A stretch of 64,000 nucleotides of DNA from Platynereis dumerilii (GCA_026936325.1 JAPTHN010000025.1:5340001-5404000), one strand, 5' to 3'; shown: positions 23,061 to 34,700, counted from the stretch's first letter. The notes: generated from the letters alone by a model not told the origin. Program-made: numbers and translations.

Positions 23061-23214
23061 GGTGGCGCCTGTTGCCCCCACCTTTGTCTGACAACTAACT
23101 GTTGTTAATCTTCATCTGACGTCATAATAAAACTTATGACATTTACTACAACACAACGCGTTTGTTGTCAGCCAAACCGAGCTTCCAGGAACACAAGCCA
23201 GTATCAAGCACAAA
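23061..23214 (+). repeat. Terminal block B1
   Basis: 154 bp, from GGTGGCGCCTGTTGCC to AGCACAAA, identical by eye to B2. It contains a CRE-like TGACGTCA and an AATAAA polyadenylation signal. Confidence 0.9.
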
Positions 23215-23296
23215 GGAAATTTCACGCAGGAAATGTGTTTGTGCGGGACTGGCATCAGTCTGAGTCATGCTGCCTCAGATGGTGGTTGCTTTTCAG
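23215..23296 (+). repeat. Terminal block A2
   Basis: 82 bp, a near copy of A1, abutting B1 without a gap. Confidence 0.9.
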
Positions 23297-23465
23297 TATT
23301 GGGAAGATTTTTTCCCACCCACCCTCCCGCTTTTACACCAACCTGGACTTCTTCTGTGGACTTTTTGGGACAATTATATACAAGTTGTTACATTTCATGT
23401 TCATTTGCCGCTGTATTATATTCGATATTTACTTTTTGTTATATTTCATTTGTACCCATTTTTGT

Positions 23466-23619
23466 GGTGGCGCCTGTTGCCCCCACCTTTGTCTGACAAC
23501 TAACTGTTGTTAATCTTCATCTGACGTCATAATAAAACTTATGACATTTACTACAACACAACGCGTTTGTTGTCAGCCAAACCGAGCTTCCAGGAACACA
23601 AGCCAGTATCAAGCACAAA
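23466..23619 (+). repeat. Terminal block B2
   Basis: 154 bp, the same as B1. It ends AGCACAAA next to a (TA)n run that marks the right limit of the element. Confidence 0.9.
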
Positions 23620-24094
23620 TATATATATATAATTCACATATCTAACTAGATCAATATTCCACTCTATCTATAACTAATACAAGGGATCTAACACCCCCTA
23701 GTGGTAATGGACCTAGTACATGAAAGTAGCTCTACCGTCCTCTGTGTGATCATAAACATGGTCAGATTCGTCTACAGTTTTACTGAGATGAATATTACCC
23801 TTTTTGCACACTTTTTGCATGTATAGACCCCAGTATACCATTTTCCCCATCTCTGACTTGAGAATGATCAACACAACGGAACTTATGTGTACATCTACTT
23901 ATATTCTGTACATATATGTAGATGTATTCTGTACAAATAGGGCAGGTCAACTATTAGTACAACTCTATGTTATTTTACTAACACCCACTATTATAGTATG
24001 ATTAATTACCTTTAAGTACGCTCCAGTACACACAGTCTACTATATATCAAATGTAGTGACGTAACATACAATAATACCATACACTTTCTTATGC
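23620..24094. other. Unassigned AT-rich sequence
   Basis: No gene is seen. It may be the displaced right end of the Polinton or host 3' flank of the zinc-finger gene; without the left Polinton terminus this cannot be decided. It holds a hairpin with 9-bp arms (TACATCTAC at 23,890 and GTAGATGTA at 23,918). Confidence 0.5.
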
Positions 24095-27034
24095 TCAAGG
24101 CCTACAGGTCAATGCGTACAAACCGCGCCATAGGACGGTAGTAACTACTGCTGTTATTCGTCTTGTACCATCAGCTGTTATTCCTCTTGTAACATCAGTT
24201 GTTAGTCCTCTTGTAACATCAGTTGTTAGTCCTCTTGTAACATTAGTTGTTATTCCTCTTGTAACATCTTTGACGGGCTTGACAGTGGGAATACAAGATG
24301 TGATAGACTCCCGACGAAGCTCTTTATCACAATTTGATGTATTGCGACTCTCACCTGGCTCGAGTATACCACACAATTTCTTGCAGTTACCCTCTGTTAA
24401 TTTCTCCTTTCCACAAATATTACAGGAATAACAGAAACTGTCACTATGTTGCCGTATATGTTGAGTTGCGGAGTTTCGGTTATGATACTTAGCAAAACAC
24501 AAATTGCAAACAAATTGAGACTTGCTTCCAATGAGAACCTTGATGTATCTACTGAGATCTTCTGGCAGATACATTTGCCTGGAGTCCATGTGGGCAGCAA
24601 TGTGAGTTTTCAAACTTTCACCGTCTTCAAAGGATTGCTTACAAGTTGGACATGTCTGATCCTTTCCTTTACTGTGAATTTCTTCATGTGACATATTGAG
24701 GCTTGAAGGATGGGATGAGTTTAGAGGTTCATCCTCCTTTGAACTCTCAACAATCGAAGGCACCACTAGTTCACTTTGAAGTTTCTTTGGCGAAGCTGTT
24801 CCCGGTCTTGTAGCCTCATGGACAGGTTTGACAGCTGGAATAACAATAGAAGTCGCGGTTGACTTTGGCGGGGGTTTTCCATCATGACTGGTACCAACCT
24901 CATCTATGCTACATGTTTCTTTGCAATTGCCCTTTGTTAATTTTTCCTTCCCACATCTGTAACAGGGATAGCTATCTCTATGTTTCCATAAATGTTTAGT
25001 TGCAGAAGTAATATTGAAATACTTTTTGCCACACAAACTGCAAATGTACATAGGCGTCTTGTGTCCCGTGTAGATCTTCAAAAGTCTGCGGAGCTCTTCT
25101 GGCAGCAAGTTTTGATCAGGCTGCCTGTGGGAGGCCATGTGTTTCTTCAAACTTTTAAGTTCTTCAAATGTCTGTTCGCAAATCAGGCATACCTGGCATT
25201 TCCCTTCTCTGTGAATCTTTCGATGCTTTATCAAATTTCCCTTGCACTGAAACGCTTGATCGCACGTTTCACAGGTGTATATGTTGTCAGAGTCCCGGCG
25301 CAGAGAAGATAGAACAGATGACTTCAGTGGTAACAAAACGAAGGATGAGTTGCTCAAATCTTGACCTTTCTCAGTTACATTAGCTCTCGAAGATCCCTTC
25401 GCACTCTTTGGTGTGTCTTCCACAGGCACTCGACAGATATATGGCTCCCTGGATTTCTTAGAGGTCAGTTTATGAGCAGTATTTAAGTGATCTTCCATAA
25501 AAAATCTTTTTTTGAATATCTTACTGCAAAGTCCACAAGAGAAAACGCCTTTCTGTTGACAAAATCTTTCATGTGTAAACAGACCGGACCGTGACTTCAG
25601 TTGTTTACCACATAAATTGCAACAGTGACGTGAACCGTCAATACCGTGTTGTTTTTTCTTATGCCCCTTGAGATTGTGGTGTTTTTTGAACAGTCTGCCA
25701 CATACATTGCAAGATAAATGTGTTGCGTAGTGATCTTCCAATTTCCTTTTATCTGTAAATGTCTCTTTGCAGCAGTAGCACTTGAAGGTAGACGTAACCT
25801 TTCGGATTTTATCCACAGGAACTTGTTTGATATACTGCTCCATGGAGTCCATAAGCGTCAGTCCATGTTGCCTTTTTTTATGGATCGAAAGATAATGCTT
25901 CTTTTTGAATAGTCTGCCACAAACATCGCAAGAGAAATGTGTCTCATTTATGTGGTCTTCCAGTTTCAGTTGATCTGTAAATGTCTCTTTGCAACAGTTA
26001 CACTCGAAGGCGGGAGATGAAATAGACAACACATTTGACTCCAGAGGAGTGAACTTCCTTTCAAGATTAGCCACATCTTCTTCATCTTTGAAAATCTGTT
26101 CTCGTTTAAAGCGATCAACATGTAACACAACAGACTCTTGCAGGGAGGAGTTCATTTCACAATTTGACCAATCCATTTCATGTTTGCAAATCTCTACTTT
26201 TATGGTATCAACCTCCAATGAATGTTTCTCTTGTTTATGATAGACAGACTCACAATCCAGGGCAATATTTTCACGAGCTTCGTACAAAAAAGAATCACTG
26301 TTCGACTTATCAGCTGGTTCCATCTTAATCATGTTAATGCCATCTGCAGCTATTTCATAATCCATCGAGGGTGCGTTAGACTTCAACTGTGAAACGCTTG
26401 GACAAGGAGTTATATTCAGAGGTATAATAGAGTCAAGAGTGTCCACATGTGCAATCGAGTCAGACTTAATGACACAAACAAATTCAGCCTCAGCAGTAAC
26501 AACATCAGAGTTGCACTCAACAGATTCAGTAGGTTCGGATTTAATTGCACCGGAAAGATAATATTCAAGTGCTCCTGATTCAAAAGTATCAGAACAAGTA
26601 GTTCCTGACTTCGAATATTCAAAAGAACCAACTGTCGCATCATCCACTTTGTGTTCATGCAGAGCATCATTACGATCAAACTGTATCGCAACTGTCTGGT
26701 GTTCACAATTCATAACATCCCATGGTGTATCATCCGGTAGAAGGCAAACATCGTTCGATTTCATAACTTCTGCCTTGAATTCATCGAAGACTGTAGAATT
26801 CTGTCTATCCACATCAACTGGGTAACAATCATCAGCTTCAAGTTTGGTCCGTTTTAGTTCCCTTTCAAAACTTCCTCCGCACATCAGTTTCCTCTTCCTT
26901 TTCAAATCAACACTGACCACTTCACAGTCTTCATTTCCCACATCATCAATAACAGACTTTTTTCTTTCGTCAACTGTGTTTTTATCCATGCTACCGTTGT
27001 TAAAGAGAGCGTCATGTAACATTCCTTTTTCCAT
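24095..27034 (-). CDS. C2H2 zinc-finger protein, host gene, single exon
   Basis: 979 residues, probably a nuclear DNA-binding protein. The N-terminal ~340 residues are acidic and unfolded-looking, with several PsiKxE sumoylation-type sites (IKSEP at about 164, IKMEP at 236, IKVE at 278) and a basic KRKRK patch at 45-49. Fingers start near residues 343, 367, 417, 440, 470, 498, 586, 613, 663, 793 and 841. Two degenerate CxxCGKEKLT(K/E)GNC motifs lie at about 691 and 871. Residues ~613-745 and ~793-925 are an internal duplication: a finger, a linker with LPE(E/D)L, a finger, the CGKEKLT motif and an IP(A/T)VKPV stretch. The tail repeats TRG(L/I)TT(D/N)V about five times. The start follows an in-frame-clear upstream region; no intron is evident. 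Confidence 0.85.
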   Translation of the reverse strand: MEKGMLHDALFNNGSMDKNTVDERKKSVIDDVGNEDCEVVSVDLKRKRKLMCGGSFERELKRTKLEADDCYPVDVDRQNSTVFDEFKAEVMKSNDVCLLPDDTPWDVMNCEHQTVAIQFDRNDALHEHKVDDATVGSFEYSKSGTTCSDTFESGALEYYLSGAIKSEPTESVECNSDVVTAEAEFVCVIKSDSIAHVDTLDSIIPLNITPCPSVSQLKSNAPSMDYEIAADGINMIKMEPADKSNSDSFLYEARENIALDCESVYHKQEKHSLEVDTIKVEICKHEMDWSNCEMNSSLQESVVLHVDRFKREQIFKDEEDVANLERKFTPLESNVLSISSPAFECNCCKETFTDQLKLEDHINETHFSCDVCGRLFKKKHYLSIHKKRQHGLTLMDSMEQYIKQVPVDKIRKVTSTFKCYCCKETFTDKRKLEDHYATHLSCNVCGRLFKKHHNLKGHKKKQHGIDGSRHCCNLCGKQLKSRSGLFTHERFCQQKGVFSCGLCSKIFKKRFFMEDHLNTAHKLTSKKSREPYICRVPVEDTPKSAKGSSRANVTEKGQDLSNSSFVLLPLKSSVLSSLRRDSDNIYTCETCDQAFQCKGNLIKHRKIHREGKCQVCLICEQTFEELKSLKKHMASHRQPDQNLLPEELRRLLKIYTGHKTPMYICSLCGKKYFNITSATKHLWKHRDSYPCYRCGKEKLTKGNCKETCSIDEVGTSHDGKPPPKSTATSIVIPAVKPVHEATRPGTASPKKLQSELVVPSIVESSKEDEPLNSSHPSSLNMSHEEIHSKGKDQTCPTCKQSFEDGESLKTHIAAHMDSRQMYLPEDLSRYIKVLIGSKSQFVCNLCFAKYHNRNSATQHIRQHSDSFCYSCNICGKEKLTEGNCKKLCGILEPGESRNTSNCDKELRRESITSCIPTVKPVKDVTRGITTNVTRGLTTDVTRGLTTDVTRGITADGTRRITAVVTTVLWRGLYALTCRP
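24178..24272 (-). repeat. 24-bp coding minisatellite in the zinc-finger gene tail
   Basis: CCTCTTGTAACATCAGTTGT-type units of 24 bp repeat about four to five times and encode TRG(L/I)TTDV. This is probably a recent expansion and of no known function. Confidence 0.8.
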
Positions 27035-28326
27035 TATAGGCCCCTAGTTCAGAAGTGAGGAGCAGTTCTGTAATGATTCAATACCAACCAATGCAGACAT
27101 CCATTTTCATCACTGGAATTATGGCGTATGTCAACGCGAATATATGACATTTTTGGCACCTGAAATTGAATGAATGAGAAATTTAATTTGAGTGTATTAA
27201 TCTGGTGTCATATCTGATTGGGATAATGCCATTGATCTATAATTCATCGAATATGATTATCTCTGAAATGTTGTTGACCAGTATTATCATACGTATCAAG
27301 AATTAGGAAACACTTGAAAGGGAAGGAAGCGAGGTAATAAATCAATGCCATTAACTCTTGATATGACACAGACTAGACTCCAACCATACAGAATTGCAAA
27401 TAACATCACAAAATTATCCACCCTATTACCAAGGGGTGCTCTGAACTAAAAAGAGCAACCACAACAACAGTGTACCCGAGACGGGGTAACCCGGCACATA
27501 GGCGTAGGAGGCCGGGAGGCTTGTGAAGTCGATTTTTCAAGCTGTGTTTTGTGTTTTAGGCCTCTGCAGCACCTTAATGGGCTATATCGAGCGATTTTTC
27601 ATGCAGTTTCGGGCAGAAAATTTTGGGAGTTTTTATTTTTTGGGGCAATTTGGGCAATATTTTTAGGGCAGCCCCCACAAAATTAATGACCTCCTACGCC
27701 TACGACCCGGCACACAAGTTCAACATGTTCGATGTGACACAAATTATTACAACTTGATTTACTATCATCAACCTACCTGAATTTTTCAGTGCAACAGATG
27801 TGACAGCCATTCTCCTGTCCCTCTATTGTTGACTATTAGCATGTGACTGTCTTTCACAAATTTGACAGATGATTACTCTTATACCAAGATGACAGAAGAA
27901 AAACATTGCATGAACAGGCTACATGCACTCTCCTACATTCATTCCATTCTGACAGGCAAACTGTGTTGACCTACTTTGTAACAATATAGGTCAGAAATGT
28001 TGCAGCCCATAAAAGTTTATGGCAGAGGGCAGCACAGTCCAGTTCTAAAACATTTGCAAATTTTTTTAAGGGGGACTATTCAGACCACGCAATAGGGTCG
28101 TATAAGAAAACAACAACAACAACAACAAAAACCTCCCGTTGCCCTTCCAGCATTTTCCCACCGCAGAGCTTGACTTCACCCAAACTCTGCTCACGACTTT
28201 GCACCTATAGGCCAACTTTGGTCAAAAAAGCCCAACCTTCACTGACGCCACTGTGCAGTCTGTGCCCTTCTCACAAACACTCGGATAACTGTTAATCCTA
28301 GAGTAACTAAACGAGTAAACATAATT
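27035..28326. other. Upstream region of the zinc-finger gene
   Basis: No gene is seen. It contains the MITE-like insertion at 27,499-27,704 and an (AAC)n run near 28,110-28,128. Any promoter of the zinc-finger gene should lie in the first few hundred bases, but no core element is convincing. Confidence 0.5.
27499..27704. mobile_element. Short MITE-like element with a 10-bp flanking duplication
   Basis: The ends are inverted (TAGGCGTAGGAGG on the left, CCTCCTACGCCTA on the right). ACCCGGCACA flanks it on both sides (27,489-27,498 and 27,705-27,714). The interior is non-coding and about 0.2 kb. Two extra bases separate the right inverted repeat from the duplication. The superfamily is not assigned. 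Confidence 0.6.
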
Positions 28327-28529
28327 ATAATCCCCCGCTCGCGCAGCGGCGGGGGATTATATTGATATTCTTCGATTACCTTTTATTATTATAATCCCCC
28401 GCCGCTTGCGGGGGATTATATTGATATTGTTCGTTTTATTATTATTATTAAGAATTTACCTATGGTAAATTCTATTTGTTTTTGCTATTATTATTATTCT
28501 TATTATTATTCTTATTCTTCTTTTTTGTT
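28327..28529 (+). repeat. Hairpin heads (two family 2, one family 1) in a TTA microsatellite
   Basis: Family 2 heads lie at 28,327 and 28,391: ATAATCCCCCGC paired with GCGGGGGATTAT, then TATTGATATT(C/G)TTCG. The family 1 head lies at 28,451: AGAATTTACC-TAT-GGTAAATTCT, then ATTTGTTTTTGCTA. (TTA)n and T-rich runs separate them and lead into body A. Confidence 0.85.
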
Positions 28530-31500
28530 TCAAAATGGTCCTACGGCAATGAAAGTTGGTCAGAAGGTCAATCGGTCATACAGTATTGTGAAAGTGGGTC
28601 ATTTGATGTCATTTTCACAGTTGTCTTTTTCACAGAGGCGTTCAAAGTCGAAAATTTGTAAACTTTAAGGTTGAATAACTGAAAAGGTATTTGAGATAAT
28701 GAGTCTAGAGTGAAAATCCTGTGATAAAAAGTTGTTTTGAACGATTTGGTGAAACTGATATGACGGTTGGTCCAACGGGTAAAGGGCTTTGATGATGAGC
28801 ACTTTTCAGTCTTTGATCAGTTTCTCAAGTTATGTAATAGATAGGAACTTGGTGATTGTGGCAAAAGTTGGCCTGTGTCTGGGGCCAATGCTGATTCAAC
28901 AAATGGTTTGGATTGGTGCAATACTTTGTGAAATATGACAATTTTTCAAAATCAAGGGTTGCAAATTCAGGTCAAATTGTAAAATCTCCATGAAGGAGTA
29001 GTCTGAGGTGATCAAAATGTCAATGAACTACCCTTAACTTTACCCAAAAAGACTATATTGACCAAAAAAGTGGACCAAAAGGTTATATTGAAGGTGATTT
29101 GAGTCATTAAAGTTTAAAATGTTGAATTTTGCAAAAATTCTGAAAATTATGTTTTTTTCAACCAATCCTCTCAAAAGTCTGCTGTCTACAAGTCAATAAT
29201 ATGGTTATCAAAAGCCCCAATGAAGAATATTTCATGTCTTCAACTAAATTTGTAAAAAAATGTGAAAAATGGTACCTCTCGATACTCCTGGCATTTACCA
29301 AAATGATTTTATTTGAGTGGGAAATATCACTCCTACAGCTTTCTTTAAATTAAATGACCCCCCTATATCACATCTGTCAATCACATGAGCACATTAGTTT
29401 TGAGCTTTGACCTTTTTATCAAGGTCAAATTTGAGGTCAAAGAGGAAATGAAAACAGGTTATTTTCACTGATTATTTTTTTTAACTGGGAAGGAACATTT
29501 CAATTTTCTTGATTTTAACTGACAACGTGGACCAAATACTTGCAGTAAATTGTGACAAATGGCAAGTCTCTAGCTGCAGTCAGCTTTAAGCAATATAGGT
29601 CAAAAGGTCAAAAAAATGAAGAAATGGTCAGCAAAAAATTCATTTTCACATGATGCAGGCGACACCATTTCACACTCCAAAGCAGGCTGGCCGCATATAT
29701 TAGCATACATTAACCATATATGGAAAGCTGTTCTGGCTGTTTCAGGTGACGGGGCCAGTGTACGCTACTGACTAATGTTTATATACATATTACAGTCTCA
29801 AATGACTGAGTGGAGTTGGTAACAGGAGTTGTAGTCAGGACCCTGAGTCAGGTCTGTGAGTCAGGTCTGTGAGTCAGGTCTGTGAGTCAGGTCTGTTAGT
29901 CAGGTCTGTTAGTCAGGTCTGTGAGACAGGACCCTGAGTCAGGTCTCTGAGTCAGGTCCCTGAGTCAGAACCCTAGGTCAGGACTCTGAGTCAGGACTCT
30001 GAGTCTCGACTATTAGTCTCGACTATGAGTCAGGCCGCTGAGTCAGGACTCGGAGTCAGGAATGTGAGTCAGGATTCGGAGTCAGGAATCTGAGTCAGGC
30101 CTCTCAGTCAGGACTTTGAGTCAGGACTCTGAGTCAAGACTCGGAGTCAGGACTCTGTCAGGTCTGTGAGTCAGGTCTGTAAGTTAGGACCCTGAGTCAG
30201 GGCTCTGAGTCAGGTCCCTGAGTCAGGACCCTAGGTCATGACTCTGAGTCAGGAATCTGAATCAGGACCCTGAGTCAGGACTCTGAGTCAGGACCCTGAG
30301 TCAGGACTCTGAGTCAGGACCCTGAGTCAGGACTCTGAGTCAGGACTCCGAGTCAGGACTCAGAGTCAGGACTCTGAGTGTCGACTATGAGTCTCGCCTA
30401 TGAGTCTCGCCTATGAGTCTCGACTATGAGTCTCGACTATGAGTCTCGACTATGAGTCTCGACTATGAGTCAGGGGCCGCTGAGTCAGGGGCCGCTGAGT
30501 CAGGGGCCGCTGAGCCAGGCCACTCTGAGTCAGGACTTGGAGTCAAGACTTGGAGTCAGGACTCGGAGTCAGGACTCGGAGTCAGGACTCGGAGTCAGGA
30601 CTCGGAGTCAGGACTTGAGGTCAGGACTCGGAGGCGGGACTCTAAGCTGGAACTTGGAGTCGGGCCTCGGAGTTAAGCCTCGGAGTTAAGCCTCGGAGTC
30701 AGGACTCTGAGTCAGGACTCTGAGTCAGGACTCTGAGTCAGGACTCTGAGTCAGGACTCTGAGTCAGGACTCTGAGTCAGGACTCTGAGTCAGGACTCTG
30801 AGTCAGGACTCTGAGTCTCGACTATGAGTCTCGACTATGAGTCTCGACTATGAGTCTCGACTATGAGTCTCGACTATGAGTCTCGACTATGAGTCTCGAC
30901 TATGAGTCTCGACTATGAGTCTCGACTATGAGTCAGGGGCCGCTGAGTCAGGGGCCCCAGAGTCAGGGGCCGCTGAGTCAGGGGCCGCTGAGTCAGGGGC
31001 CGCTGAGTCAGGACTTGGAGTCAGGACTCGGAGTCAGGACTAGGAGTCAGGACTTGAGGTCATGACTCGGAGGCAGGACTCTAAGCTAGGACTTGGAGTC
31101 AGGCCTCGGAGTCAGGCCTCGGAGGCAGGCCTCGGAGTCAGGCATAGGAGTCAGCCCTCGGAGTCAGGACATGGAGTCTGGACTCGGAGTCAGGACTCTG
31201 AGTCAGGACTCTGAGTCAGGCCTCAGAGTCAGGACTCTGAGTCAGGACTCTGAGTCAGGACTCTGAGTCAGGACTCTGAGTCAGGACTCTGAGTCAGGAC
31301 TCTGAAATGAACGTTCTCACTCCTGACATGTAAAACATTGATGAAGGTAGTGAAAATGTGAACCAGTCCCGTCGAATATTATCATTTGCGTGTGTCCTTG
31401 AGTCCTTCAGTTTTGTCTGTCTGTCTGACCGTTACTCCGGCCATTTATCTGTCCATTTACAGGCAAACTTTAGTTGAAAGTAAAGGTAAATTCTTTGTAA

Positions 31501-31532
31501 TTGTCCCTGATGACAATTACCGTCTTCTCTAG
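28450..31532 (+). mobile_element. Family 1 Helentron-like element, unit A
   Basis: Hairpin head at 28,451, body from TCAAAATGG at 28,530 to about 29,820, minisatellite to about 31,302, then a tail with GTCTGTCTGTCTGACCG. The 3' end has a 9-bp stem GTAATTGTC/GACAATTAC, 8 nt, then CTAG, followed by T. No open frame of note and no Rep/helicase. It belongs to the TCAAAATGGTCCTA subfamily. Confidence 0.75.
29831..31302 (+). repeat. 13-bp minisatellite array of unit A
   Basis: Mostly GACTCTGAGTCAG and GAGTCTCGACTAT units with blocks of a 15-bp GGCCGCTGAGTCAGG variant. Two successive super-blocks (about 30,370-30,700 and 30,800-31,150) repeat the same order of variants. Confidence 0.95.
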
Positions 31533-31790
31533 TTATAATCCCCCGCTCGCGCAGCGGCGGGGGATTATATTGATATTGTTCGTTTTACTATTATTAAGAA
31601 TTTACCTATGGTAAATTCTATTTGTTTTTGCTATTATTTTTATTATTATTAAGAATTTACCTATGGTAAATTCTATTTGTTTTTGCTGTTATTTTTATTA
31701 TTAAGAATTTACCTATGGTAAATTCTATTTGTTTTTGCTATTATTATTATTCTTATTATTATTATTATTATTCTTATTCTTCTTTTTTTT
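31533..31790 (+). repeat. Cluster of hairpin heads between units A and B
   Basis: One family 2 head at 31,535 and three family 1 heads at 31,597, 31,652 and 31,704, each followed by its short tail and (TTA)n. Only the last is adjacent to a body. Confidence 0.85.
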
Positions 31791-34700
31791 TCAAAATGGT
31801 CCTATGGCGATGAAAGTTGGTCAGAAGGTGAATCAGTCATTCAGTATTGTGAAAGTGGGTCATTTGATGTCATTTTCACAGTTGTCTTTTTCACAGAGGC
31901 GTTCAAAGTCAAAAATTTGTAAACTTTAAGGTTGAATAACTGAAAAAGTTGTTGAGATAATGAGTCAAGAGTCAAAATCATGTGATTAAAAGTTGTTGTC
32001 TACGTATTGGTACAAGTGATATGAGAGTTGGTCCAACGGGTAAAGGGCTAGAGCAGAATGAGCAGTTTTTGGTCTGCGAACAAGATCTCAAGTTACGTAA
32101 TAGACGGAATCATGGTGATTGTGACAAAAGTTGGCCAGTATCTGGGGCCAGTGCAGTGCTCAATATGGTTTGGATTTGTAGACTACTTTTTGAAATATGG
32201 CAATTTTTCAAAATCAAGGGTTCAAAATTTAGGTCGAATTGTAAAATCTCCTTCAAGGAGTAGTCTGAGATGATCAAAATGTATAGTGAACTACCCTTAA
32301 CTTTACCCAAAAAGACTATATTGATCAAAAAATTGGACAAAAAGGTGATATTTGAAGGTGATATGAGCCATTAAAGTTTAAAAAGTCCAATTTTCCAAAA
32401 ATTCTGAAAATTATGTTTTTTTCTACCAATCCTCTTCAAAGTCTAGGGTCTACTAGTCAATAATGTGGTTATCAAAAGCCCTAATGCAGTTTGTTCAAGG
32501 TCTTCAAATAAATTTGTCAAAAATTGTGAAAAGTGCCCCTTTGCAACACACCGGATGTTTTGCATAAATGATTTAATTTGAGTGGGAAATATTACTCCTA
32601 CAGCTTTCTGTAAATTAAATGACCCCCCTAGATCACATACTGGCAACACATGAGCACATTAATTTTCACCTGTGACAATTTCCGCAGGGTCAAATTCGAG
32701 GTCAAAGATGAAATGAAAATTGACCATTTTCACAAATGATTTTTTTTAACTAGCAAGGAAAGTTCCAATTTTTTTTATTTTCACTGACAAGCTTGACCAA
32801 ATACTTGCGGTAAGTTGTGGCAAATGAAAAAGTCTGTAGGTACAGTCAACTCGAAGCAACAAAGGTCAAAAGGTCAGGAAAATGAAGAAATTGTCAGCCA
32901 AAAATTCATTTTCACATGATGCAGGTGAGACGGTTTCACACTCCAACGCAGGCTGGCCGCATATATTAGCATACATTAACCATATTTGGAAAGCTGTTCT
33001 GGCCGTTTCAGGTGACGGGGCCAGTGTATGCTACTGACTAAGTCTCAAATGACTGAGTGGAGTTGGGGACAGGAGTTGTAGTCAGGACCCTGAGTCAGGT
33101 CTCTGAGTCAGGTCCCTGAGTCAGGACCCTAGGTCAGGACTCTGAGTCAGGTCTGTGAGTCAGGTCTCTGAGTCAGGTCCCTGAGTCAGGACTCTGAGTC
33201 AGGACTCTGAGTCAGGACTCTGAGGCAGGACTCTGAGTCAGGACTCGGAGTTAGGACTCGGAGTCATGGCTCGGAGTCAAGACTCGGAGTCAGAAATCTT
33301 AGTCAGGTCTGTGAGTCAGGTCTCTGAGTCAGGTCACTGAGTCAGGACCCTAGGTCAGGACTCTGAGCAAGGACTCTGAGTCAGAACTCTGAGTCAGGAC
33401 TCTGAGTCAGGACTCTGAGTCAGGTCTGTGAGGCAGGTCTGTGAGTCAGATCTGTGAGTCAGGTCTGCGAGTCAGGACTCTGAGTCAGGACTCTGAGTCA
33501 GAACTCTGAGTCGCGACTACGAGTATTGACTGTGAGTCTCGACTATGAGTCAGGCCGCTGAGTTAGGACTCGGGATCAGGACTTGGAGTCAGGACTCGGA
33601 GTCAGGCCTCGGAATCAGGACTCGGAGTCATGATTCGGAGTCAGGAATCTGAGTCAGTTCTGTGAGTCAGGTCTTTGAGTCAGGTCTGTGAGTCAGGTCG
33701 GTGAGTCCGGTCTGTGAGTCAGGTCTGTGAGTCAGGTCCTTGAGTCAGGACCCTAGGTCAGGACTCGGAGTCAGACCTCTGAGTCAGGACCCTGAGTCAG
33801 ACTCGATGTCAGGACTTGGAATCAGTAATCGGGGTCAGTACTCTGAGTTAGGACTCTGAGTCAGGACTCTGAGTCAGGACTCTGAGGCAGGACTCTGAGT
33901 CAGGACTCTGAGTCAGGACCCTACGTTAGGACTCTGAGTCAGAAGTCAGGACTCTGCATCAGAACTCTGAGTCAGAACTCAAAGTCTGGACTCTGAGTCT
34001 CGACTATGTGTATTGACTATGAGTCAGGCCGCTGAGTCAGGCCGCTGAGTCAGGACTTGGAGTCAGGACTGGGAGTCAGGCCTCGAAGTCATGACTAGGA
34101 GTCATGACTAGGAGTCATGACGCAGTCAGGAATCTGAGGCAGGTCTGTGAGTCAGGTCTGTGAGTCAGGTCTGTGCGTCAGATCTGTGAGTCAGGTCCCT
34201 GAGTCAGGACCCTAGGTCAGGACTCAGAGTTAGGACTCTGAGTCTCGACCATGAGTCTCGAGTTTGAGTCTCGAGTATGAGTCTCGAGTATGAGTCTCGA
34301 GTATGAGTCTCGAGTATGAGTCAGGCTGCTGAGCCAGGACACGCTGAGTCAAGCCGCTGAGTCAGGACACGCTGAGTCAGGACACGCTGAGTCAGGAAAC
34401 GCTGAGTCAGGACTCTCAGTCAGGACTCTGAGGCAGGATTCGGAGTCAGACCTCTGAGTTAGGACCCTGAGTCAGGACTCTGAGTCAGGACTCGGAATCA
34501 TTACTCTGAGTAAGGACTCGGAGCCAGGACTCGGAGTCAGGACTCTGAGTCAGGAGTTGGAGTCAGGACTCTGAGTCAGGAGTTGGAGTCAGGCCTCTGA
34601 GTCAGGCCTCTGAGTCAGGAATCTGAGTCAGGCCTATGAGTCAGGACTCTGACTCAGGACTCTAAGTGAGGACTCTGAGTCAGGACTCTGAGTCAGGACT

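Larger units (their letters stand above)
18302..23619 (+). mobile_element. DIRS-like (Ngaro/PAT-type) non-autonomous element, or tandem long and short copies of one element
   Basis: The terminal blocks occur in the order A1 (18,302-18,383), B1 (23,061-23,214), A2 (23,215-23,296), B2 (23,466-23,619). This is the split-direct-repeat arrangement of Ngaro/PAT retroelements. The interior is C/T-rich on the plus strand, and I find no reverse transcriptase, RNase H or tyrosine recombinase, so it would be non-autonomous. The equally simple alternative is two head-to-tail copies sharing the same ends, one 4.9 kb and one 0.4 kb. No clear target duplication is seen, which suits a DIRS-type mechanism. 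B1 and B2 look identical, so the last movement or conversion is recent. Confidence 0.5.

Noticed and set aside
24397-26706. Frames overlapping the zinc-finger gene on either strand
   Set aside because: They are shadows of the long finger-coding frame and carry no domain of their own.
28110-28130. (AAC)n run as a feature of the zinc-finger promoter
   Set aside because: An ordinary microsatellite more than 1 kb from the start codon.
29831-31302. CRISPR-like array
   Set aside because: Units are 13 bp, head to tail, without unique spacers, and the setting is eukaryotic.
31982-32263. A 93-residue frame identical in two places (also 45,389-45,670)
   Set aside because: Identity reflects the recent copying of unit B/H; the frame is not kept in the other family 1 bodies, so it is not a gene.
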